From: Rhyzopertha dominica
Taxonomy: Eukaryota; Arthropoda; Insecta; Coleoptera; Bostrichidae
Assembly: GCA_025024175.1 (NCBI GenBank)
Contig: QCXZ01000086.1
Span: forward strand, 18,256,245-18,320,244
Reading direction: 5' to 3'
Length of the DNA stretch: 64,000 nt
Position numbers and translations under genes: made by a program. The notes beneath the pieces are model-generated. The model was given only the letters and a program-made list of their open reading frames with translations, was not told where the DNA came from and did no database searches. This document shows, one piece after another, positions 12,000 through 23,997 of the stretch; the first letter of the stretch is position 1; each line of letters starts with the position of its first letter.

Positions 12000-12330
12000 C
12001 TTTAATGTGTTAATCATTTAAAATTTTACCTTTTTGCACTGATACCAGACCCTTTCGATTTTTCTTGCCAGTATGATGACATATTAAACACATTCGCATA
12101 ATATCAAATGAAGATGAACTGCCACAACGAGTTACGCGTACTCCAGAAATACCACGATGTTCGCCGTCATCGCTGGTTTGCCACCATCACTAATATTTTG
12201 TTGACTTGTATAACTTTTTCTGTAAATAAATTTCAGCTGAGATAATGCTCAGTAAACCCTGCCGTCTTGGATTCTGCACAATTAGGCACTCCATTATTAA
12301 AGTAAAAGTGTGGCTACACAGCAGCGACAG
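12000..12330 (-). pseudogene. Element-encoded Cys-rich N-terminal region, decayed
   Basis: The complement begins ATGGAGTGCCTAATT and matches the better kept frame at 38812-39132, including RRQGLLSIISAEIY and the later SSSSFDI.RMCLICHHTGKK block. Small deletions near the start remove the second Cys pair and shift the frame. See the entry at 38812 for description. Confidence 0.5.
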
Positions 12331-12753
12331 TTGTATTAAAATCCTTACTGCCCAACCTCCATTACATACACGACATTGAATAATATGACATATATAAACA
12401 AATACAAAAGTCTAGTGGCAAAATACGTTCTCAAAACAATTTGCTGCGGCTGTCTGCACACTACCGGTAAATACAGCAATTCTTCAAGGCTGTAGCGCCG
12501 TAGCGCATGAGGCCAGCAAGCCCGCGACACCTGCAATATGCGTTAACAGAAAGGAAAAATCATATAACAAAAAAATAAGGCTCGCATGAAGATATTCTTT
12601 TTACAAAAAACTTCTCCAAAGCTTTCTTTACAATTCATACGCAGCATATATACACATATTTCAAATAATAAAAAAGTTTCTCGCAGGTCGAATATAGCAG
12701 TACATACAAACTAAAACTTAAACGACACATTTTTGGCGATTTATTCCTCCACT

Positions 12754-13645
12754 GTTGGTGATGTTTCTACTCTGCAAACTGATATATTGAAATTTGAGAC
12801 TTGATGCAATCTTAACGATATGAAGCTAAATGTGAAAAAATGTCAAGTAATATGTTTTAGTAAAAAAAAAATATATTATATACTTTGCTTACTCGAGAAT
12901 AAATCTCTAGATATTGTAAAAGATTTGGGAATATTTTTAGATGGTAAATCATCTTTCCATATTCACTACGATTTTATTATTGGCAAAAGTAGAAAACTGG
13001 TACGTTGTTTGAAAAAGTGGATTTCTGATTTGAAGGACATCAATGCGATCTTAGTACTTTACAGCTCTCTCATTCGCTCCATAGTGGAATATAAATCCAT
13101 CATCTAGTTGTCCTATTATCTTAAGCACGTTACTCGAATTGAATCAGTTCGACACGATTTTCTAAAATTTGTTAAATTTAAGTTAGAAAAAGCAATGTTT
13201 AAATGGTATAGATCTTGCAGCCAGGTATGTGTTATTCTCTCCACTGCAAAATTGTAGAGATTTTTATAGATTATGTTTTATATTGAAGGATGTTAATGGT
13301 ATGATTGATTTGTCTTGTCTTGATGGGAAAGTATTTTTTAATGTTCCTATTTGTAATTTACGTCATAACGATTTTTTGTATGTGCCATTTCGTAAATCCA
13401 GTTACTCCTACCATTCGGCGTTTTTGTTAGCTAACAAATATTCTGGTATATTAAATTTCACTAGTATTTCTTACGCACAATTCAGACGGTACTGCAAAAA
13501 TGTACTAGATAGTTAGTTGTTTTGTAATCCTTTAAGTATGTGACTTTATTCGCAATCTCACTATATATTCTATGTATCGCCCACTATTAGTATTGACGTA
13601 ATAAACTATTATTATTATTATTGTTGCTATTATTATTATTTTTAA
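12754..13645 (+). pseudogene. Non-LTR retrotransposon A, RT C-terminal half and 3' tail
   Basis: Continues the element broken at 9980. VGDVSTLQTDI, LNVKKCQVICFSKKK (thumb start), DLGIFLDGKSSFHIHYD and LYSSLIRSIVEYKS are the usual order of non-LTR RT C-terminal blocks. A stop follows IVEYKSII at 13105, and a second frame from 13229 continues to a terminal FRRYCKNVLDS and stop at 13516. A (TTA)n run at about 13607-13642 ends the element, the kind of short-repeat tail used by several non-LTR clades. Most like Jockey/CR1-type elements; clade not settled. Confidence 0.75.
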
Positions 13646-14640
13646 CTAAAAATGGCAAAAATAGGAGCAACATCGATGTATTGACATTGAATCCTATCGG
13701 AAAACCGAATTGCAGACTACCGAATAACTCCGAAAAACACTTGTATGAACAGTGTAAGAGTAAACAAATAAGAATAATTCCCAATATATTTCATGCACTT
13801 TTGAACTCACGAAGCAATTAACTGCCAGAGAAAACGTTTCTTTATGAAAATATTCTATACGCAATAGAATCCTTTATTTTTTGGTGGTTTACGGCTTAGC
13901 GGACACCAACCCATAAATAAAATATACCATATTTTAGATAAAGGTGGTGCCACTTAGTAATATGTGTACGAGTATTTACAAAACGCGCCATAGGCGGTAT
14001 GCACTTTAAAGGATGTAAATCGCAAGAAATACTTCAAAGCCGCCGCGCGCCGCCACAACTAAGGCAGCGATCACCGCATTGAGAAGTTATGCGATTCTGC
14101 GATGCATCGCAAAGTAAACATCAATGGCGTAGCATCGATGTATCGGAATTGAAAAACATAAATGCTGGATGACACAATTGGGGACAACTTGCAATGTTTG
14201 TTTTAAACTATTGCCTGGTTACAGACCTTCCTAACCTCCAATCTATACATTACAGAACACAACTTATTTCCATAAATACTAAGCAACGAACGCAATGAAA
14301 ATTACTTACGTCTACCNGTAAGCCGAAGCAACATAACCAATTATAATATTGTAATGCNACATTGTCTAATTATAAATAAGAAAANAAATGANTTATTCTG
14401 CAAAAGAACCAGTGCAAAATCAACACCAATTACAAGAGAATGTTGNAGAAAGAGACCATGTCAACTGTCCGTACTAAACGCANACACGTGGTCCCCATGA
14501 TCTCAAAAAAAAAATTAAACATAGTTTTTATACTCCAGNCCAAAATCGTGACATACGTAAATAGATATTAAAGTAAATTAAGTGGTATATATAATAAGAA
14601 TAATATTTAGATAAAGTGAACAAAGCAAAGAATAGAATAT
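13646..14640. other. No gene recognised; cluster of ambiguous bases
   Basis: Seven isolated N's between 14317 and 14539 stand out against the rest of the window. A GC-rich patch (GCCGCCGCGCGCCGCC) lies near 14040. I see no gene. Confidence 0.4.
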
Positions 14641-16703
14641 TTAAATTTCAAATGAAACGGAGATACGTTTATATATACACAGGCGCTTTAATGTGACAAT
14701 GGATAATTTATTACGTATTAGAAGTGGATGCAACAATTTTAGAACCTTGGATGCTATGTACGAAAAACTACTTTTAAACTGAGCCGTGAAGTGGCGAGGC
14801 ACAGCAGCAGTATTTGAGTACCTGTGAATAGCGGACAGTAACTTTATTTTAATTTTCAGGTAAACTGGAGCATCTGCAGTACTTAATGACGTACATAATT
14901 TAGCATAATTTATAAATCTGCGTTGGGATAAATTCAACCAACCCAATTCATATAAATATCTACTAATGCGTTCGCGTCTATTTAAACCGTAAATAAGGCG
15001 TGAGGCACTACTCATACACTATATAGCAATAATTAATATGTGAAATGACAAGTGCCTCACTTAGGATACGTCTGCATGAACGGCTAGGCATGTGGCGACT
15101 GCAATAAATTAGTTTCAGACTAGCATAACATTTTCACAGCAAACAGCTTATATGCGTATTGAACTGCATATTTGAGTCAATGCTGAGTCCAAGACTTCTA
15201 CAGCTGTTCACAATTGGCAACACTCATCATCAATTTTTATGTGAATTCGTGGCACAAGCGCATCACGATGCCCTCTACCAAATAGCATAACCTTGGACTT
15301 CCCTGGATTTAACGAAAGACAATATTTTCGAGATAAATTTAGAATAGAAGATAAGTCTAAGTTAATGTAATTATTTGCTTCATCGATTGCATCCACGTTA
15401 TATGTGAAATAAATTTGGGTATCATCTGCATAGAAGTGATATTTGCAGTACTTTATGGTTGCATAGAATTGAGAAGTATAAAGAGAAAATAATAGGGGAC
15501 CCAGTACTGATCCCTGCAGTACTCCACTAACACATCTGTCAGGGGTACTCTTCTCTTTGTATTTAACATATTACAATCTATTACACAAATAATTCCCGGA
15601 CAGATTTCTGGCGGCATTGTTGAATCCAAGAAAGTGCAGCATTCCCAACATCAGCCGATGATTAATTCTATAGAAGGCTTTTGAATAATCCAAAAGTACC
15701 CATGTAGTAAGTTGATTTTTGTCAGTTGCACTAATTATGTCATCAACTACTGTTAGTAAGGCAGTTGTACAGCTGTGTTCTAAACGAAAACCTGATTGAA
15801 CGCCAGGAAGCAAATTATTACTTAATACATGCTGGTACATTTGCCTACACAGAATCTTTTCATATATTTTGGATAATGTCGGAAGGACATTTACAGGCCG
15901 TAGGTCATTCAAGTCTTTCGGTGATGTCACTTTTGCTAGAGGTGTAACATGAGTTACTTTCCAGCTGCTTGGGAATGCACTTGTTAGTATAGAGGCGTTT
16001 ATTATATGAGTTATGTACTTAATGATGTAAGGACAACATAGTAGTTGTATCATAGTGATACTTATACCATCAGCACCTGCAGCAGTTGATTTAATGCTAT
16101 AAATAACCTTCCGAACCTCCTCCTCACTAATTATGTTAAAACTAAACTTATCTATAGTAGGTTTTAAGGTAGAAAATAGAAAATTGTAAAGTTCTATATC
16201 TAGCTGCTGAGTTGACTGGTACGACTGAATAAAATAACTATTAATATCAGAAAGATTAAGTAAATGATTTGGGAGATCCACTTTTTTATTTTTTGAATAT
16301 ACATTAAGTTTATTAAGTTCTTGAAATAATATTTTTGTGCTTTTATCTTGAGTTACAATATAATTAAGGTACGCTTTGTTTTCCAGTTTAATCGTTTTGC
16401 TACATAGATTTCGGAGTTCTGTGTAATAGTTCCAATGAGCAGGGCTTTTGCTACGTTTATGTCTTAAGACTGCTTTATTCCGTAACTGTATGAGAAATCT
16501 TAGATTATCAGTTAGCCAAGGTTTGAAGTTTTTATTTTTGTATTTATATGTTCTGAGTGGTACATGAATATCAAATAAATTTAACAATAGGTTATTAACA
16601 AGAGTTACTTTTTCATCAAGATTTCTAATATAAAGGATGTCGTTGAAAGGTACGTCATGTAATTCCGAAATAGGATTATCCCTGTCTATGTTTAAAATTT
16701 CTG
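14641..16703 (-). pseudogene. Non-LTR retrotransposon B, reverse transcriptase part
   Basis: The longest retrotransposon frame in the window. On the minus strand: the linker PWLTDNLRFLIQLRNKA, then RT blocks IKSTAAGADGIS, FPSSWKVTHVTPLAK, LRPVNVLPTLSKIYEK, QSGFRLEHSCTTALL, LLDYSKAFYRINH, a stop at 15571-15573, [24 protein letters not shown] (catalytic YADD kept) and [14 protein letters not shown]. The C-terminal region (14641-15015) keeps NLSQRRFINYAK and a short tail. Only a few lesions break it. The first ten residues of the 386-codon frame (MLISRGLFVS) come from the inserted 750-bp repeat, not from the element. The endonuclease part is beyond that insert. Confidence 0.85.
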
Positions 16704-17455
16704 AGACAAACAGCCCTCGTGATATTAGCAAAATATATACATTTTTAAAATCGTTTATAACTCGAAAGTTATTAACTTAACAAAAAAAATTACAAGAGCG
16801 CTTTCTGATCAGAAATTTGATTTTCTATATAATACCAAAATTAAAAAAAAATCGTACGAGCAGGGTCCAAAATAGGTTTTTTGAAAACATTTCGAAATTG
16901 TCAAAATTTTGGATAAATTTTCTAAGACACTTTTTGTGAGAAATTTTATTTCCTATCTGATGGCATTCTCATTTTTTGAATATATTAAATATATTCGGAG
17001 ATATTTAGGAAAAACCGTTTTCTTTAAGTGACGCTTTTTTACTAATATCTTCTAAACAGTTTGCTGTACTGAGAATTTATAAGAACTAATAATACTCACA
17101 GTTATACTACTAATCACATACTCAAACGAAAAAAATATAAAAAATAAAAATTTGCAAAAAGGGTAGTTACCCCCTAATTTCGCCCCCTTCCCGATACCCT
17201 ACTTATCCCACAAATAATAGGTCACTTTGGGTAGTTGAGATTTATACGTTTGTCAAATTTAAAGTTCATATATTAAGTCTTTCGAAAGTTATCGTGTCCA
17301 CAAACAATATCACAGACACTCAGACATGAATTTTTTTGCTCAAATTTTGTTTTTTTGCGTTTTCGACCATTTTAAGGCGAATGAGCAAATAAAAATGTTT
17401 GAAATTTTTTTTTCGCGATACAATACTTCCCATCCGTTGGATATGGAAGTAAAAC
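16704..17455. repeat. 750-bp dispersed repeat, copy 1
   Basis: Nearly colinear and very similar to 33692-34443. Both start CT(G/A)AGACAAACAG and end near CATCCGTTGGAT...AAGTAAAA. The interior carries blocks such as TTTCTGATCAGAAATTTG, GGAGATATTTAGGAAAAACC and CGAAAGTTATCGTGTCCAC. It has no coding frame and no clear terminal inverted repeat. A small hairpin CATCC-GTT-GGAT lies near the right end. It splits non-LTR element B between endonuclease and RT. The family is not recognised. Confidence 0.75.
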
Positions 17456-18060
17456 AAAACAAGTAAAGTAGCGGAGGTTCGGAAGATTCCTGTTGGATCA
17501 TTTACTACCTGACAAAGTCCAAATGAGTCCATCGAGTTATTAAGTAAACTATACGAAGAACTACATAATTGCAAACAGTCAATATTGAAATCACTACAGC
17601 ATATAGTGTTGAAAGCACCTGTCGTAACAATAGCTAGAGCATCCTCAAGAGCATCAACAAATGCTCTCACCGGATACTTTGGAGGCCTGTAAGCAACTCT
17701 AACAGTGAGGACATGGCTACGGAGGTCTAGTTTTACCTACAGTTATTCAATAATTTTATTTCAATACTGTTTGGCATAAGTGAAATATAGCATGATTTTA
17801 CACACATCGCCACTCCACCTCCACGATCTTGTCTATACAGATTGTAATTACTTAAATGTATTCACACCTAAATCCAACCAAGTTTCCGTTAGGCATATTA
17901 TGTCAAATTTTTCGCAATATACGAAGACCTTGAATTGAACAAAATTAGCAATAACGGAACGAATATTACAATTTACAATCTGCATCAACCTAATCATCTA
18001 ACATTTCAAATAGAAAGTATTACAATTTAACCCAAGATTTTTTTTACTCGATCAAAAAAG
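17456..18060 (-). pseudogene. Non-LTR retrotransposon B, endonuclease part
   Basis: Reads as an apurinic-like (EEP) endonuclease of non-LTR elements on the minus strand: NIRSVIANFVQFK and IICLTETWLD near 17890-17990, DRGGGGVAM near 17820 in another frame, then SDFNIDCLQL (the GDFN block, G lost) and IFRTSATLL near 17470-17500. Stops and frame changes are present. The element is 5'-truncated or diverged beyond about 18060. Confidence 0.7.
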
Positions 18061-18200
18061 TTCTAGAAAATTTACAAACAATAGAGCGACCGGAAAAATG
18101 ATCAATAGATCAACCGACATACCCAAATTTTCTTGTCTGGTTGGTGACCTTTAGTTTGGGTAGGGTTGCCATATGCTATGTATTTAATATAAGATTGATA

Positions 18201-19946
18201 CAGGGTGTTCCGAAATTAGCGTGCGACAATTTAACTACAAAATAAAAAGACTTTTTTATATGACGATTTGTTTATTCTTTGAAGTATTTCTGTATCGTGA
18301 TAGTGACTATTACATACTTTGAAAACTTTATTTTTAACTTTGAATCCCATAAATGATTTTGCGAAGAGTGAGCTAGCTGACATTCAAGGATTGTGTAATG
18401 GAAGAGCGTTAACTGCTCAAACGGAATATTAACGCAGATATCCAAACAGAAGGCAGCCATGAAAACAAATATTTTCTACAGTACATGGGAACTTAATGGA
18501 TACAGGACATTTTAAGGTCAAGGAAGACCACGGACAAATGCTAATATTGAGTATGCCTAAAATCATTTTGAAAACGATCCTAGAGCGAGCCTGAGATCAG
18601 TAGAAAGATTAACTAAGATACGAACGACAGTAGTAATGGAAACTTCTGATATTTATTTCTTGAAAATAAACTAGTGTTCATATTACGGCTTCGAAGAATG
18701 CTGCAAATTCAGGGGCTCCATCCGTATCACTATCAAAGAGTGCATGGTTAAATTTTTCGCAATGATTAAATCGTAATGAAAATTTGATACCCACAATACT
18801 ATGGACGGAGGAAGCAACATTTCATAGAGATGCCACAGTAAATTTTGGTCGAATGAAGTAAGATGTTGCAATTTTCAGCGGCGGTCTTCGGTTAATATGT
18901 GGTGCGGTATTATTGGAAATATGTATTATCAACATGCCATTGCTCTAGCACATTTCAGGAGAAATATAAGAATGTGTTTAATTACATTGCGCAGGCAGAT
19001 TGAAAAGGAGAAGGGGACCAATATATCCTCCACCTCGTTCACCTGACCTAAACCCTTTAGATTACTATGTGTGGGGGCACGTAAGCTACAGTATATATCG
19101 TAGTGAAGTAGACACTCGTGTGGAACTACTCGATAGAATAGCGGTCAAGTTTATAAGACGAAATCCAAATTAAATTAATAGAACTACATAAAGTATAAGG
19201 CGCATAGCTAGAATATGTTCTCCGGCTTGCTCTAAGATCGTTCGTAAAATGATTTAAAGCATTTTCCAAATTAAAAATTTGACTGTGGTCTTCCTTGATC
19301 ACGCAGTCCTTTAAAAGATCTTATCTCTATTAAGTTCCTATGTGCTGTAGAACATATTCGTTTTCTTGGCTGCCTTCTGTTTGGATATCTGCGTTTATAT
19401 TGCCTTTGAGCAGTTAACGGTCTTCCATTACACAATCCATAAATGTATGTCAGCTAGCTCGCTTTTCAAAATTTCATGATTTTTAAAGTTAAAAATAAAG
19501 TTTCCAAAGTATGTAATAGTCACTATTACGATACAGAAATAGTTCAAAGAATAAACAAAACGCCCTATTACTATCCCTACTTGATTACATTATTTGTGCT
19601 TCTTTCATGGTAGTATAAATCTTTGTTCTCTATTTCTGACAAAACGGTACCTTTTAGACATGAGAAAAGAATACCATTGTGGTTTATTTCGAATGCTTCT
19701 TGAAGACAGTTAGGTCAGATTAAAAATCCGTCTCTATAGAAAGTTGTGACAAAAACAAAAAAAGTGTTTTAGGTTAACTAATAGTGATGTCTAAGCTACA
19801 ATCTTTAAGTCACTTATGTGACCATGTATCTAGAAAACACAGCAATTATGGGGCACATAGCCCCACATATTATATGAAAAAAAATTCTTATCTTTAGTTA
19901 TAAAATCCGGGATCAAATTGTTGCACACTAATTTCGGGACATCCTG
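18201..19946 (+). mobile_element. Mariner/Tc1-type DNA transposon with TA duplication, dead
   Basis: It begins CAGGGTGTTCCGAAATTAGC and ends with the complement of CAGGATGTCCCGAAATTAG, giving terminal inverted repeats of about 33 bp with few mismatches, flanked by TA on both sides (18199-18200 and 19947-19948). A second, much longer inverted repeat lies inside: about 18258-18535 against 19290-19565. About 350 bp of unmatched sequence stands between the long right arm and the right end, as if inserted later. The region between the arms holds a transposase relic. Confidence 0.8.
18536..19200 (+). pseudogene. Mariner-superfamily transposase relic
   Basis: Broken frames only. Recognisable are ENDPRASLRSVERLT (helix-turn-helix region, compare 'NP..S.R..ER'), then MWCGIIGN and, near 19010-19085, GPIYPPPRSPDLNPLDYYVWGHV, the block around the third catalytic Asp of IS630/Tc1/mariner transposases. 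Many stops. It matches the TA target duplication of the surrounding element. Confidence 0.75.
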
Positions 19947-21079
19947 TACATTTAATCTCATATACCATACTATGAAGACGTATATGAAAAGGAATCTCAT
20001 ATATTTCGAAGTGGCAAAATGTGCAATCAATATAATCAGCGTTTATGAATTAATCCTGACTTATTTCTTACAATTTATTGTTTATGTATCGTTAACATTT
20101 GTCTTTTGTAGTCAGAGTTGCCAGATGGATTAATGAAATCTCCCCGTATGAAATGGTAAAATCTCCAAAATTCAGTAAAATCCCACAAAATAACAGGAAT
20201 GTATTAGAAAATAAAGCTATATTCGAGCCTACATTATATTCAAATACGATTACTCATAATTTTATGTTTTTGAAAATCCATAATTTTGCAATTGCTTCAG
20301 CTTCCTTAGTGTAGCTATGGGCGTTTTCGAAATTGAATGCTTGCAGCATTTTTCTGCCTATTGAAAAGATGTACAGGGTGTATTGTATGAAATGTTTACG
20401 ATAAGTATATATTGAAATCCGAAAAAACGTGGAAGCTACAAGGAACATGTACACTCCATCTGAAAAGAAAAGAATACAGAAGCGTCATCATTTGCATGCG
20501 CGATTTGCACGTCATAACCAGTGTCGCCGTCGTTAATAGGGGTCAGTTAACAGGCTGCAGTACAATACGCAGCACACAGCAAACAGAAGGATATATTATG
20601 CAGACAAAACACTAATAATAAAGAAACTATGCTGTATAAACAGTAAATGCCAAACGCGGTAATAAAAACACACACTATGACCGTCTACTCGAAACGAAAC
20701 GCGAAAGTTCAATTAGATGAATGCTTCACGCCACTTAATGGTATCGTTACCTGGCAACGGTTTGTTCGAGTGCGAAAAATAGTTTTTGCGCATGACGTCA
20801 TTGATGATGCCCTGTATTCTTTTCTATTCAGATAAAGTGTATACCTTTAGATTTCATGATATTTTGCTTTGTACTGAGGTTACTATGGCAATCAGAGAAG
20901 AAATCTTTTAACGAAACATTAAAAAAAAAATCCTCAAAGAGATAACTTGAGGGGTTATTCGAGATATAGCCGTTGCTTACCCTTAGTAAATCACCACAAA
21001 TCACAATACTAACACGGTGTTTACATGCAATCGAATAGCGGTGTTTTTTTGTGATGCTGTAAAATCCTTCGAATAAATT
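19947..21079. other. No gene recognised
   Basis: Short frames only. TACAGGGTGT at about 20374 and GCCCTGTA at about 20808 could bound a 440-bp TA-flanked MITE, but the inverted match is weak beyond CAGGG. Confidence 0.35.
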
Positions 21080-23997
21080 CATTTAATGAATTTAAGGATT
21101 ATTTTGAGAGGTCAGGTTCTGACATTGTTGCGGTGGCTGAAACATGGTTGAACGAGGGAACTGATGACGGTGTTAATGTGTTGGCTGAGGGAATGAGTTT
21201 GTTGAGAAAGGACAGGGGCAGAAGAGGGGGAGGACTGTGCATTTACATTGCACACTTCATAAGATTTAGGAGGCTTTGTTGTGAACTTAATTTAGTACCT
21301 TTTGAATATATAGAACTTTTGTTTTTTGTGGGATATATAGCCCACCGACATTGGCTTCAATTACTGTTCTTCTTAGCGAATTTGAAAAGTTTTATTAGTA
21401 TTTTGTTGTGTTGGGTGATATTTTTATGTGTGTTGGGGACTTTAACATAGACGTACTTTCAGTCGAGTCGGGAATGGTGTAGCAATATTTGGAAATGCTC
21501 GAGTCATACGGACTTGACCAGTTGGTGGAGGAACCCACAAGGGTGTGTGCAACCAGAACATCGCTGCTTCTGTTATAGGTGGAGTTGTTACAGATTTCAG
21601 TCACACTATGTCCGATCATGCGGTTGTCACATGTGAGCTATTGTTGTCTGGCGTCCAGAATGTAGCAAAGATTGTAAAATATCGTAATTTCAAACATTTT
21701 CAACGCGATGCGTTTTTAAATGATTTACAAATGATACCGTGGCATACAATATATGACATTAATAACACTGATCAAAAAATAGCATTTTTGAATGACAGTA
21801 TGGGTGAGGTATTTGAGAGACATGCACCAATGACGGAGTCGTGCGTAACTCGTAAGCCAGCNCCATGGCTTACTGATAGTTTGAAAACAATGATGAAAAC
21901 AGGCGATAAGGCATTAAATGACTATAAGAAAACAAAAAGTATTGCTAAATGGGAATAGTGCAAACGTTTACGCAATATAGTAAATGCGGCTGTTGTTAAA
22001 GAAAAAAAGGCTTATTTGAATTTTGTGACTACAGGTGAAAGTAAATCCAAGATTTTTAGTTCATTAAAATCACTTGGGATGTTGAATAGCACACGTAGTA
22101 CTCTGCCGCTTCATTTAAATGATCCAGATTAATTAAAGACTTTTTTTTCTAGATGTTCCTGGTAAAAATTCTACNCCAAATCCAGAATTACTGCACAAAT
22201 ATTTAATAACACTTGCAATACCGCTCATACAGAATTTTGTTTGTAAGTGAAAATAAAATTGAAGGATATATTTACTCTATCAAATCTGCCGCTGCAGGCA
22301 CAGATAATATCCATATAAAACTAATTAAACTCGCATTACATGTTATTTTTCCACATGTTACTCACATAATTAATTTTTGTATAGATGATAACGTTTTCCC
22401 CACTTCATGGAAAACTTCAATTGTGAATCCCTTACCAAAAAGATCAAACCCAACAAGTCTGAAAGATATAAGAGCCATTAGAATTTTACCCGCAATGTCT
22501 AAGATACTTGAAAAAGCTCTACTTGAACAACTTACTGACCACGTTAACAAATTTAACATATTGCTTCAGTGCAATCTGGGTTTAGCTGCGAAACTGCTCT
22601 TTTGCACGTTGTTGATGATATAGTCAAGGCAGTTCATGATAATAAGTATACTTTACTAATACTAATAGATTTTTCTAGAGCATTTGGTAGTTTAAACCAT
22701 GAGATTTTGGGGGTCATATTGCACTATATAGGTTTGGATGACAGTGCTGTCGCAATCTAAATGGCTCGTGTCATTCGACATGGTGAATGCCATTCTTATG
22801 CTGATGACACTCAGCTTATTTATTATTCCGATAGAAATACTATTCTGGATACCAGGGAAAAACTTGAGGCGGATCTAAGGAACTTATATCGCGCTTCTAT
22901 GGACCATTCTTTGTCGTTGAATCCATCAAAGTCTAAAATTATTGTATTTTGTATATCTCCTGCCTCCCCTTGGTATACTGAATTAGTTACGAACTTACAT
23001 GTTAAGGTGGGCGGTCAGAATTTGGAAATTGTTGGATGTGCCAAAAGTTTGGGTTTATTGGTCGATAATAGAATGCGTTTTAGTAAGCATGTAAACAATC
23101 TTATTAGTAAGGCATTCTGCAATCTTAGAATTATCTATAATATCCGCCACCTACTAAATTTACAGCAAAAAGTATATCTGTGTGATGTTATGGTCCTTTC
23201 TTTGTTTAACTTTGCTGATAGTGTCTACGGGCCTTGCTTGGATTATACCGATTGCAGGAGGATTCAAGTCGTACAAAATTCTTGTTTACGCTTGATTTTT
23301 GGGCTAACGAGAGTACACCATGTTAATCACAAACTCAAGTTAATACCCTGGTTGGATATGAAATCTCGTAGAAAGCTGCATTCTGCGTGTTTATTTCATA
23401 AAGTGATCTTATATAAATCTCCCGCTTATTTACATGAAAAAATTACATTTAGGACAGATGTACACAGTGTCAATATACGCAGAAAAGATATTCTCTTGAT
23501 TCCAATTCATAAGCACAGCTTTTTTCGTCGTTCGTTTTCTTATTGTGTGTCCAATATATATAATTCTGTCCCTATAGATTTAAAATCTAAAAGTTTACAT
23601 TCTTTTAAGCGTGAATACAGGAAGTTTTTGTTATCCAGCACATAATATTACTGTTTTTTTTTTGTGAATGTTAGTTAACAATATTTTTTTTTCTCCGAAA
23701 TTCGGCCAGATTTCATTTGCCTTCTAAATAAAAATAAATTTTTTATTTTTTTTTGTTTTACCCATATTTATAAGCTAATAAGGCTTTTATTTTGTTTGTT
23801 TTTTTTTCGCTCTCGGTTAAGTGGACAACTGCCATTTTCGTTTAAGTGGCCGCTGAACTTCGCCGTTTCGCAAGTGTTAGCACCACTGCAATTGTATATT
23901 TATGTTTAAAATTATTAATATTTATGCTTAAAATTATTAATATTGTAAATGCTTGCGAATAAAGACGCATTATTATTATTATTATTATTATTATTAT
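21080..23997 (+). pseudogene. Non-LTR retrotransposon C (endonuclease plus RT)
   Basis: Order: endonuclease start IVAVAETWLNEG (21120-21160) and DRGRRGGGLCIYI; GDFNIDVLSVESG in another frame near 21435; the SDH block TMSDHAVV near 21605; linker PWLTDSLK near 21865; RT blocks IKSAAAGTDNIH, FPTSWKTSIVNPLPK, IRILPAMSKILEK, LIDFSRAFGSLNH and SYADDTQLIYYS (22797-22832). The segment that should hold PQGS.LGP is deleted between GLDDSAVAI and YADD (22735-22790). The last frame (22761-23645, 294 codons) is intact and carries LNPSKSKI, the thumb and a C-terminal region ending FKREYRKFLLSS. A (ATT)n tail ends it at 23997. Frameshifts and stops elsewhere. Confidence 0.85.

Larger units (their letters stand above)
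9981..12753 (-). mobile_element. Inverted-repeat DNA element, copy 1 (2.77 kb, internally deleted)
   Basis: It begins AGTGGAGGAAATGCATGCG and ends with the complement of AGTGGAGGAATAAATCGCC. The same two ends bound a 3.85-kb copy at 38119-41965 in opposite orientation, and the whole length is homologous to that copy. This copy lacks most of one terminal repeat (the part matching 38155-38445) and part of the interior. It sits inside non-LTR element A, whose RT reading resumes straight after it. The flanks (CTTGT and GTTGG) share only the central TTG, so the target duplication is unclear here. The superfamily is not determined. Confidence 0.7.

Noticed and set aside
13606..13645. Trinucleotide (TTA)n microsatellites here and at 23971, 28258 and 30620 as independent loci
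   Set aside because: Each sits at the 3' end of a non-LTR element and is better explained as its tail.
20374..20815. Possible 440-bp TA-flanked MITE with CAGGG ends
   Set aside because: Inverted similarity is only about 12 of 18 bases and dies out; these words are common by chance in this genome.
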